A stretch of DNA of 18,194 bases from Phlegmacium glaucopus (Eukaryota > Basidiomycota > Agaricomycetes > Agaricales > Cortinariaceae): the NCBI GenBank assembly GCA_015039465.1, contig MU130622.1, positions 50,740 through 68,933 of the forward strand. Reading direction: 5' to 3'. Below, piece by piece: positions 9,726 to 18,194 of the stretch. Positions within the stretch are counted from its first letter, which is position 1. Each line of letters starts with the position of its first letter. The notes beneath the pieces were generated by a model. It was not told the origin of the DNA, did not search any database, and was given only the letters and a program-made list of their open reading frames with translations. The position numbers were made by a program, and so were the translations under genes.

Positions 9726-10540
9726 TCAAGAGTAGAGCTCTTCTTCCCTGCTATTCCTTCCGGCGAGGTCAGCGCTCTTCTTGCCATAAACATTGAACAT
9801 GGAGACCACTGGACCAGGACAGATTTTGGTCTCGTCGTTCACAACGAAGACTATCTTGAGCGTCTCAGTGTCCTGTCGATTAATGTATTCCCGCTGCCTT
9901 GCGTCAATAAGGACTTTCGTTCATAACTTGCTTGGCATGCGGCATTAAACGTCTAAAATCAAGACAGTCCACACGGTTAACTTTCTGTAAGTGTACGAGT
10001 CACAACATTGCGAATTTACCTGTTCACCAATCCATGGAAGATAAAGCAGGGCCTTTCCCCAATTCTGAACGAGATCTACAATGTTTTGTTAACAGAAGAA
10101 AGATAGCCGAGACTCCACATATACACATACCAAGTCCATGATCGATGATCAGGAATCGTCAGAATTAGACACATTTGACCTATTCAACATGCGTTTCGTT
10201 GTTTGCACTGGAAGAGATTCCGTTGCACCTGGCAACATCACTGAGTCACTTGGCTGTTGCTCAAAATACTGAAGGTTGGAAGTTTGTAGAGCGGAGATTG
10301 AAGCCGAAAACAAATGGTTAACAAATGGTTTTCCGTACGCTATTACTCTCGACAAGAGGCCCGATTCTTACTGTCAACGTAGCAATTCTTCAATTTCATG
10401 CACCAGCGTCGATAACACTTGAGCTTGAGCTTGAGCGCTTGAGCAGTCCTTGCACGTCTTCTCAACATTTTCTGCATAAAGGTGATTATGGCAGAAATGT
10501 CTGCAGAAGTTTCCGACTGGACTGAAAGTACGCTATTCAA
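9726..10540 (-). pseudogene. Upstream exons, probably of the same ankyrin gene
   Basis: Clean introns 10130-10076 (GTATGT...TGTAG, 55 bases) and 10019-9953 (GTAAAT...TTTTAG, 67 bases) frame an exon 10075-10020 reading LVQNWGKALLYLPWIGEQ, then TFNAACQASYERK. A single-base shift near 9910 is needed to continue into the open frame ending at 9726, which contains REYINRQDTETLKIVFVV and ICPGPVVSMFNVYGKKSA. Further upstream, about 10490-10390, an acceptor TTTATGCAG precedes ENVEKTCKDCSS, a short Gln/Ala repeat from a CTTGAG tandem, and LSTLVHEIEELL. The pieces look like real coding sequence but are not a recognised domain. The frame break suggests decay; linkage to the ankyrin exons is inferred from strand and spacing. 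Confidence 0.4.
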
Positions 10541-10747
10541 CTATGCACACTGGGGTCCCTTGCAATTCGGAGGCCTTCACCTTTTCACGACACCAGGCGG
10601 CCTAGGTTCAATTGGAAAAATTCAACGACTCAGGCTCCGGCCCTCCAAGAATAAGGACAGACATTGACGACTCGAGGACTTACAACAAAAAAACCCCAAT
10701 CATTCATCATTTCCTTAACGTATTCAGTGTTCATAATTTTGTTTATT

Positions 10748-11260
10748 TCACCTTTCAGTTTTTCCATCGACGGTCAGAAAGTCGAGTGAGATTGGAGACC
10801 TCAGGGATGTAGACATCGTGTTTGAGTCTACAACCAACCAACAAGTCAGTGCTTTTGCTTCTTCTCCAATCTCAACTGGGTTGATGCAAGGCCCACATTC
10901 GCAGTGGAATGCAGAATAGAGAGGGAATGCCGCCGTACCCTTATATCCACCAGGAACACGATACAACTTATTCAACTCCAATGCCCAGGATAACATTCAG
11001 ATTTGGAGCGATGTTCCAGCCACTATGTTAACCCACGACCTGAACGCAACATCAATTTCCAGCTTTGCATCATTATTGGCAGGAGAAGGATGCATTGTGG
11101 GCTCAATGATATCAATTGCTGGTTGGCGACACTTGCATCTTGACGTGTTTCGGTAAGTCACTATTTTATTATGAACGTGAAAAACAATGCCATTGAAGCA
11201 ATTTACCAATCTGGGACGGTATTTTAGCTGACGACAAACATTTATTATCATTACAACCAC
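10748..11260 (-). CDS. Unrecognised frame interrupted by one TGA
   Basis: One minus-strand frame runs 171 codons from ATG 11258-11260 to a stop at 10748, broken only by a TGA at 10997-10999 that is directly followed by an ATG. The part around the break reads like ordinary protein (DAKLEIDVAFRSWVNIVAG before it, PGGYKGTAAFPLYSAFHC after it). The first part may be non-coding, because a plausible intron (donor GTAAAT, acceptor GTCAAG) lies in it. No family is recognised. It could be a pseudogene with one nonsense change, two exons with a missed splice, or chance. Confidence 0.3.
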
Positions 11261-11716
11261 CGATCACCAATGTCAATATCATCGGACCTCGATACTGCCT
11301 CCCATCACACCGTGATTCTCATCCGCCACTGTATGTCTCATGCAACTGCACCCACTGCCTGTTCTAAGATTGACTAGTGGCCTTCCCCCGTCTCGTCAAT
11401 CCTTGTATCAGTACGCTGGCGAAGGCTATCTATCACGCGCTATCTATCGGAGTGCCAGCATCGAAACGACGGAATCTGAAGTTAGTGCCAGGGTAAGAGT
11501 AGGATGTAGTGAAAGGGGGCCGAGGACTTTCCTGATGAGCCATTACATATGACACCGTCAGTTGGGAACAAGCGTTTGGTAGTAGCCGTGTTATTCACAC
11601 TGCTATAACAATTATTATTAAGAGTCTGCCTTTGTTTTTCGTATGCACCGTGGGAAGAGCAAACTTGCGTACAGCCACTAGTAACCGCCCTCTCTCTCTC
11701 GACTATCATCTTCATC
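11261..11716 (+). promoter_or_regulatory. Upstream region of the NLR gene
   Basis: No gene is supported in this 456-base gap. A pyrimidine run (CCCTCTCTCTCTC, 11688-11700) lies just upstream of the NLR start codon, as is common near fungal transcription starts. The start ATG at 11717 has A at -3. No convincing TATA box is visible. Confidence 0.4.
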
Positions 11717-14700
11717 ATGTCCAGCGAAAGACCATCTAAAAGACATCGCACAGAGGGCATTGCTCCATACTCCAACCTGGATTTATCTTACTTGTTACGC
11801 CCGCCCACACCACCGCCGATGGATGTGGATTCAAGTGCTGATAACTATCTGGACGAGGATTCAAGTTCTGATATCTATATGCCAACAACAGATGCAGGAA
11901 CAAGGTGAGCAGCTGAATTCCTGTTTTCCGATATCTCCCTGATTATCACCTAACATCTTCATACTTTCAAGCAATTTGCCGCTCCAAATAACCCCTGTGG
12001 TCGGCGTCGATCACCTATCTACCACAGCGGTTGCCAGTACGGAATCACACAAAATGCATCCTCCAATTTCTATGCCCGTGTCAGCATCGATCCCTATTCC
12101 CAGGCAACTTGGTTCTGCTAGTAACCCAGGACAAGAAACTCTACACACGGTCAGCATTCATTGCGCTCACGATCCTCGTCACTAATTACTGCTCATATAG
12201 TACATGTCTCCAAACACTCATAGTCAGATGTCTTTCTTGCCAGGTGCTCAGAATGTATACATGCCGCAGGCAACGATTACTATGGCCAACAACGTAAGTG
12301 ATTGTGGTAGCGTGGATACTAATATGCATGCTAACGGCTCTATCTTGTCAGGTCCAGAATATATTCGGCGCTGACGGAAATGGACGAACGAGGCCTCAAA
12401 TCTTAGTGAGCGTGTACGGTTTTGAAGTAGGAGGATCTTCGTTAAAACATAGTTCATAGACTGCACTACGTGAGAATCTCTTGCCTCGCGCTGAGTTTGC
12501 GCAATACGACGCAGCATCTCCCGCTCAACGTAACGCATGTACGGAGAATACTCGCAAGGCAATCCTTGATACACTGGGAGTGTGGGCAAGTGACAATACG
12601 ACCACAAAGGTATACTGGCTCAACGGGATGGCGGGAACCGGCAAAACAACAATTGCTTATTCATTCAGTGCAATTCTGGATGAAAAGAATTCCCTCGGTG
12701 GTACCTTTTTCTCATCTCATCTCCAGGTCGACACCAGTGATGTTCGTTGCATCATTCCCACCATCTCCCTTCAGCTGGCTGCCAGTGGGTATCTTCCCTC
12801 TCTGTCCCAACTCATCCTAAATGTAGTGGAAGCTAATCCTGACTGCAAATCTTGGAGGATTGCCAAACAATTCCTGAATTTCATTGTTAGACCACTCACT
12901 ACTGCATACAAGGATGCTGGAGGAGTAGTTGTTGTCCCAGTTATTGTTCTTGATGCTCTGGATGAGTGTTCTGACCAGACCCTTGTGGCTGAATTGCTTG
13001 CTATGATCTTAAAGCACAGCAAATCTCTTCCAGTCAAGTTCTTCATCACTAGCCGTCCAGAAATAGTGGTCAAGGAGACTTTTGATCATCCTTGGGGTCA
13101 TTCCCACTTCATCCTTCATGAGGTTGAAAAGGAAATTGTAAAGGCTGATATTGAGCTTTACATCAAAGCTTGCTTGTGTTATGGCCAAATTAGGCACAAT
13201 GAGCATAATTGGCCTCCTCAGGCTGAACTTGAAAGACTTGTCAACATGTCTGGCACTTTATTCATTTATGCAGCAACTGTCTGCAAATATATTGCCCAGA
13301 GAGGTAGCTTGAGCATGCCTCAGCGTCTTTCAGATGTAGTCAATTTCACATTGGAACCAACATTTGGTGTCACCAAACCACTAGATATGCTTTATCAAAG
13401 AATCTTGGATGCAGCCTATGACTCAGACTCTACAAATCCTAGGGAAAGGTCAGATATAGGCATGGTTCTTAAAGCTGTGGTGTATGTTTATAATCCTCTT
13501 TCTATGACTGCAATCAGTGGTTTGGTACAAATCTCTGTGGAAAGAGTTAAAGTTGCCCTTTCTTCCCTTGAATCTGTGATATATATTCCATCATCTGAAA
13601 ACCCTGCTAAGAAGGTCTCAATATTCCATGCCTCCTTCCATGATTTCATCAGTAGTCAGATGCTTTCCTCCAAGCACTATCTTGACCCTTGTGTTTCACA
13701 TAAAGATCTAGCACTTCAGTGTCTGTCCTTGATAGAGAAAAGTTGGTCACAGAAACAAAGGGTATCTTACTTGGCAGAGAGACAATGTGAAGAGATTCCT
13801 GAATGTCTTGCATATGCTTGTGGTAGCTGGGCTTTGCATTTTACCCATGCAGATAACAGCAATGGATCTGATGAATTGAAGAATTTTTTTCAAAGACATC
13901 TTCTGCGATGGATGGATTGTTTGAGTATTCTAGGAAAGTTAGAAACTGCAATGCATTCACTGCATAAGCTAGAAAGTTGGGCAAATGTAAGTGATCTTGT
14001 TGTTGCAGATGGATTGCACTGACAGCAGAAAATAGACTCCAAACTCATTTGCAACAATAGTAATTGATGCTGCAAAGTTTTTAAAAGAAAATTTTGAGTT
14101 CATTAAAAATAACAGTCTTGAATGTTGTCCATCAGTATTGGTTTGGCTGCCAGAAAAATCATATATATGGAAAACATATGGAAGTAGGATGGACTGTCCA
14201 TGGAAGCTCAGTTTGGGAAGGAGAAAACACTGGAGCTTGTCTCAAGCAGTTCTGATACATCCAAAGAAAGTATTGTCTGTGGTCTTCTCTCCTGATGGTA
14301 TGAATATTCTATCCACATCTACTGATATTCTATGGATCTGGAATGCAGCCACAGGAGTGTGTGAAGCAGAGCTGAAAGGACATTCAGGTCACATCACTTC
14401 TGCACTTTTCTCTCCTGATGGTAGGCATGTTGTGTCAGCATCTTGGGATGACACTGCACGGATCTGGAATACATCCACAGGAGAGTGTGAGGTGGAGTTG
14501 AAGGGACATTCAATTGGGGTCCGCTCTGCTGTTTTCTCTCCTGATGGTATGCATATTGTGTCTGCATCTTTTGGAAACACTGTACGAATCTGGGATACAG
14601 CCACAGGAAAATGTGAGGCAGAGTTGAAATTAGTTTTACAGGCCAGATCTGTTGTCTTCTCTCTTGATACCAAGCATATTGTGTTTCTACCTGATGATCC

Positions 14701-16498
14701 TTATAGCAACACTCCCCAAATCTGGAATCTAGCCACAAAGGAGTGTGAAGTAAAGCTAAAAGGACATTCAAGGATGGTCAGATCTGCTGTCTTCTCTCCT
14801 GATAGTATACATATTGTGTCTGCATCTGATGATCACACTGCACGGATCTGGAATACAGCCACAGGAGAGTGTAAAGCAGAGCTGAAAGGACATTTAGACA
14901 CTATTAACTCTGCTGTCTTCTCTCCTGATAGTATGCACATTGTGTCTGTATCTTATGATAACACTGCACGGATCTGGAATACAGCCACAGGAGAGTGTGA
15001 GGCAGAGCTGAAAGGACATTCCAGACAGATCAGATCTGCTGTCTTCTCTCCTGATGGTATGCATATTGTATCTACCTCTTATGACAGCACTCTCCGAATC
15101 TGGAATACAGCCACAGGAACATGTAAAGCAAAGCTGAAAGGATATCCAATCTATTTTCACCCTGTCTTTTCTCCTGATAGTATGCATATTGTGTTTCCAT
15201 CTAGTGATCATGCTGTCAAAATATATAATACATCTACAGGAGAGTGTGAAGCAAAGTTGAGAGGACATTCAAACTTGATCTACTCTGTTGTCTTCTCTCC
15301 TAATGGGATGCAACTTGTATCTACTTCTGCTGATCACACTGCACAGATATGGAATACATCTATAGGAGAGTATGAAGCAGAGCAGAAAGGACATTCAAAC
15401 CTGGTCACATCTGTTCTTTTCTCACCTGATGGTAGGCATATTGTGTCTGCATCTAATGATCACACTGCCTATATATGGAATACAGTTACAGGAGAGTGTG
15501 AAGCAGAGCTGAAAGGACATTCAAAATCTATCAGATCTGCTGTTTTCTCTTCTGATGGCATGCATATCGTGTCTGCATCTGAGGATCACACTGTCAGAAT
15601 CTGGAACACAGCCACAGGAGAGTGTGAAGTAGAGCTGAAGGGACATTCAAAACCTGTCAACTCTGCTGTCTTCTCTCCTGATGGCAGACATATTGTTTCT
15701 GCATCTAATGACCGCACTGCACATATATGGAATACAGCCACAGGAGAGTGTGAAGCAGAGCTGAAAGGACATTCAAAACCTATCAGATTTGCCATCTTCT
15801 CTCCTGATGGTATGCACATTGTATCTGTATCTGATGACCACATTGCACGGATCTGGAAAACAAGCACAGGAGAGTGTGAGGCAGAGCTGAAAGGACATTC
15901 AAGCACTATTAACTCTGCTGTCTTCTCTCCTGATGGCATGCATATTGTGTCTGCATCTAGTGATCACACTACCAGGCTCTGGAATACAGCTACAGGACAG
16001 TGTGACACAGAGCTTAAAGGACATTCAAAAAAGCGGGTGGTCTCCACCATCTTTTCTCCTGATGGTATGCACATGGTGTCTGCATTTAGTGATCACACTG
16101 TACAGGTCTGGGATAAAGTCACAGGAAAGTATGGAGCAGTGCTGAAAGGATATACCTCTATTCCATCTTCATCTTCAATTGATAACACTAAATCACTTGC
16201 TGTATCATCACTTCCTGATGGTGTTTTTATGCACAATGGTTCTGATGGCCAAATCCATCTCTCATTGCAGTCCTCTTTCCTTGATATAGTTGGAGACACT
16301 ATATTCCACACCAAAACCCTCCAGAAAATCTGGATTCCACCTCTCTTCCGCAAGCCACAGTGTATCAGTCATCACCTTTCAAAAATATGCCTTGGATATG
16401 GATCAGGAGAGGTTTTGGTTTTAGAGGTATGTATCATTTTCTTAGACTATTTTTTTGATTCATTGCTCATCTATTCTCAAATATAGTATCTGGATTAG
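11717..16498 (+). CDS. NACHT-WD40 NLR (STAND) protein
   Basis: Seven exons join in frame: 11717-11904, 11972-12149, 12201-12293, 12352-12405, 12460-13986, 14036-16426 and 16487-16498. They encode 1480 residues. All introns (49-67 bases) have GT-AG ends; the 49-base intron 13987-14035 (GTAAGT, branch CTGAC, ATAG) removes an apparent stop and links the ATPase to the WD40 half. Residues 1-171 are polar and Pro/Ser/Asp-rich (RPPTPPPMD) with no known effector domain. The NACHT NTPase follows: Walker A GMAGTGKTT at 227-235, Walker B VIVLDALDEC at about 332-341, sensor-like FFITSRPE, then a winged-helix-like region (IFHASFHDFIS). Residues about 748-1382 are 15 WD40 repeats, then a degenerate tail. 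Family knowledge: fungal NLRs of this architecture (Podospora HET-D/HET-E type) sense non-self and trigger cell death. That role here is inference. Intron 2 (donor GTCAGC) and the three-codon last exon are the least certain parts. Confidence 0.85.
14237..16140 (+). repeat. Array of 15 WD40-encoding 126-base repeats
   Basis: Fifteen units of about 42 codons (126 bases) follow one another inside the NLR gene. The core reads FSPDGMHIVSAS, then IWNTATGECEAELKGHS. Units 5-7 and 9-14 are very similar at the DNA level too. Unit 4 (about 14630-14755) and unit 8 (about 15130-15255) are the most divergent, and the stretch after 16140 is a degenerate sixteenth. Variation is concentrated at a few codons: two after KGHS, one before the SAVFS strand, two around the SAS-x-D-x turn, and one before IW. 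Confidence 0.9.
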
Positions 16499-16790
16499 CA
16501 TTATAAATTTTCAATTAAAGTGCTGGATAGCTAGATAAATTTCTACTCCTATTCCTGTCTCTATCTCTCACACCTTATTCTTGCAAACTCCCATATGATC
16601 TCTTACATTTGGTACAACCAGATTGTTTTCCTATTCAATTTTTTTCTTGCTTTGTGACATATACATAGGCATATAAATGTATGCTGAATTTGTTCCAAGA
16701 TAAAAGTCAATCAACAGATTAGTCTTTGGCATTGTCCTGATTCCAGAATTACAGTTGGTTTGAAATTAAAATGTATATAGATTGTTAAGT
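16499..16790. other. 3' flank of the NLR gene
   Basis: AT-rich, CpG-poor non-coding DNA directly after the NLR stop, presumably holding the 3' UTR and poly(A) site. No canonical AATAAA is seen; ATTATAAATTTTCAATTAAAG at 16500 is the nearest AT-rich candidate. No gene or RNA is seen. Confidence 0.35.
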
Positions 16791-17640
16791 GTGGTTAATT
16801 GCCCAAATTTATGGGACTAAATGGGGCTCGCCATAAATTGATCATAAATTCACGCACTTCTCCGGATTCCACATCAGCGGTTGCTGCCTGTCCTCACACC
16901 CTATCGATGGCTCAGCCGCTCTCCCTGCCTCTGTTCGCCTGTCTGCTCTCTCTGGCTTTTTGCACATCCATCTCTGAGCCAGCCACAGCCGGCTGTGCTT
17001 GCCTCCGAGTCTGGTTGCTTGTCCCTGGCACCTACAAATTGTGATTGGGCTCTCTTTGTGTATTCTGACCTTTCCTGCCCCCCACTGGCCCCCCGGTCTC
17101 ACTTCTACTGCCTGTCTGCTGTCTTTGCCATTCTCTGGGGCCCTCCTCAGCACTCATGAGCATTCATTACTTGCATTGATCTGACCTGCCTTTTAAAATT
17201 TCCAACGTCAATCACTCGCTTTGACGCTTCCAATCCGGGCATATGCCCAGACGCAAAATTTACAACATGTTCAGGTTTGGAATCAGATTGGAACGAGATG
17301 TCATGAAGCTGGCTGAGGAAGGTGCTGTGAGTGGGGAACATGCAAGGTATGTGCTCCATTGACAACTGTGTGCGCCTTGCTTGGGCTAACTTTGGTCAAT
17401 GTTGGCTCAAGCTCCAGATTGCCAAGCCTCTGTGGCTCTTTGTGACGCCCCAGTGCCTGTGGTCATGTACCGCATCTCGACGAGTGTCCAAGTCACCACT
17501 CACAGGCTGCCAGATGTACGCTGTACACCATCCCCTCTTCCTCCATGATGGTTGATGATGATTTCCCCTATAGTAGTGTCTGTGTACTGGCAATGAACAA
17601 TCCCTCTGAGCTATACATGGTGTGGCAGGGAGTCACTACA
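16791..17640. other. GC-richer segment, possible mobile-element body
   Basis: Composition shifts near 16827 from AT-rich, CpG-poor DNA to a pyrimidine-rich, GC-richer segment with repeated CTGTCTGCT-type words. Several short open frames exist in all directions. The most protein-like is around 17264-17346 plus (MFRFGIRLERDVMKLAEEG), ending at a GTATGT donor-like site. No domain is recognised. It may be a remnant of a transposon gene or non-coding filler of a non-autonomous element. Confidence 0.25.
16834..16850 (+). repeat. TAAATT motif pair, left
   Basis: CATAAATTGATCATAAATT at 16832-16850 holds two copies of a motif that recurs six times in the same orientation at 17882-17989, about 1 kb away. 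Confidence 0.4.
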
Positions 17641-17675
17641 CAGTCAGTTTACATAGTATTAGATGACAGCTAGCT

Positions 17676-17780
17676 AGGGGTATCTATACTGCCTCGCAAT
17701 GTGACATGCAATTGAAAGTCTATTGACCTGCTTAAAGCCTATTGACATCCTTAAGAGACTGAGTGATAGATATACCCCTA
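17676..17780. repeat. Imperfect inverted repeat
   Basis: TAGGGGTATCTAT at 17675-17687 pairs with the reverse complement of ATAGATATACCCCTA at 17766-17780, with two unpaired bases. The loop is about 78 bases and contains two TATTGAC(C/A)T-type copies. It could be a small MITE-like hairpin; no target duplication was found. Confidence 0.3.
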
Positions 17781-17881
17781 TGACAACGCAATGCAAGGCA
17801 CAAAGGACTCTTCATAGGTTCATAGGTTAGGCTAAATTAATTTGAGTACCCGAGCTCGAACTCAGGTTCATCAGTCCATGG

Positions 17882-17989
17882 TAAATTGAGCATAAATTGA
17901 GCTGCTTCATCTTGTTAAACCATAAATTGAACTAGTTGGTGTCACACTGTTGTAAATTGGGTGTAAATTGAACTTGATTTATGTAAATT
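17882..17989 (+). repeat. Cluster of TAAATTG motifs, right
   Basis: Six (G/A)TAAATT(G/A) copies occur within 108 bases, at 17882, 17893, 17933, 17953, 17964 and 17984, all in the same orientation and mostly followed by GA. With the pair at 16834-16850 they bracket a GC-richer segment. The next 50 bases to 18040 carry repeated CACTTAA words. Confidence 0.45.
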
Positions 17990-18194
17990 ATCAGGCCTTA
18001 AGCACTTAATCACTGAAATTGAGCACTTAACAACTTAATGCCCATGACAAACTGTACCGTACTGTATTAGCAGTGACACGTCCATGCAATGTTCCCCACT
18101 TGCAAAGCACTTCAAGATCGAATGTTAATGTAAAAGGCATGACATGATGTGACACCGTTACAGTTCGATGTTCAGTTATTTTTAACCTCCAAAC

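Noticed and set aside
10309..10329. Tandem ACAAATGGTT pair
   Set aside because: Only two copies of about 11 bases; too small to indicate more than a local duplication.
12481..14022. Stand-alone NACHT protein starting at 12481
   Set aside because: The start there is TTG, not ATG, and upstream exons from ATG 11717 join in frame. The apparent stop at 14020-14022 lies within a good intron.
14389..15939. Minus-strand repetitive open frames of 94-125 codons
   Set aside because: They are antisense shadows of the WD40 repeats; the regular repeat period keeps the reverse frames open.
14138..16486. Separate WD40 protein starting at 14138
   Set aside because: The start there is TTG. The frame is open upstream to the intron acceptor at 14035 and continues the NACHT protein; a short terminal intron removes the last apparent coding stretch.
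17840..17880. tRNA or tRNA-derived SINE
   Set aside because: GAGCTCGAACTCAGG on the minus strand resembles a TTCGA box, but the stem around it does not pair and no acceptor or anticodon arm is visible.
1..18194. CRISPR array, bacterial operon or rRNA gene
   Set aside because: The direct repeats seen are coding WD40 units or short AT-rich motifs without spacers, and the gene structures are intron-containing and eukaryotic. No rRNA-like conserved stretch was recognised.

Overview
The window looks like nuclear DNA of a filamentous basidiomycete, most likely an Agaricomycete. The reasons are short introns (about 41-67 bases) with GT(A/G)NGN donors, CTNA-type branch sites and YAG acceptors, a NACHT/WD40 NLR-type gene, a mitochondrial cytochrome c peroxidase gene with fungal-type exons, and a DDE/Ulp1 DNA transposon. 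The taxon is inferred from gene content only. All gene models below were spliced by hand from the raw sequence. Many open frames that look separate are exons of the same gene.

Layout from left to right. 1-1900: no confident gene; one open frame runs off the left edge, one weak candidate exon lies at 770, and a dense CTTA/TAAG motif field fills about 1010-1400. 1896-3495 (minus): a decayed cytochrome c peroxidase gene with frameshifts, a damaged splice site and loss of the distal haem-pocket residues. 3562-7999: a 4438-base DNA transposon bounded by perfect 22-base terminal inverted repeats and flanked on both sides by TTT. It carries one intact five-exon minus-strand gene (3788-7681) that reads as a single 1231-residue protein joining an Ulp1-like cysteine protease to a pogo-like DDD transposase. 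The element sits 66 bases upstream of the peroxidase start codon. 8003-8602: no gene seen. 8603-10540 (minus): exons of a fragmented ankyrin-repeat gene. 10748-11260 (minus): an unrecognised frame broken by one TGA. 11717-16498 (plus): a complete seven-exon NLR gene (1480 residues) made of a low-complexity N-terminus, a NACHT ATPase and 15 near-identical WD40 repeats. 16499-18194: non-coding, with short repeated motifs that suggest a non-autonomous mobile element.

The genes do not form a pathway. The picture is an accessory, repeat-rich region: an apparently young, intact transposon next to a dead housekeeping-type gene, an eroded ankyrin gene, and an intact STAND/NLR receptor of the fungal non-self-recognition type. 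Inside the NLR gene, CpG density drops about twelve-fold just after the Walker A motif.
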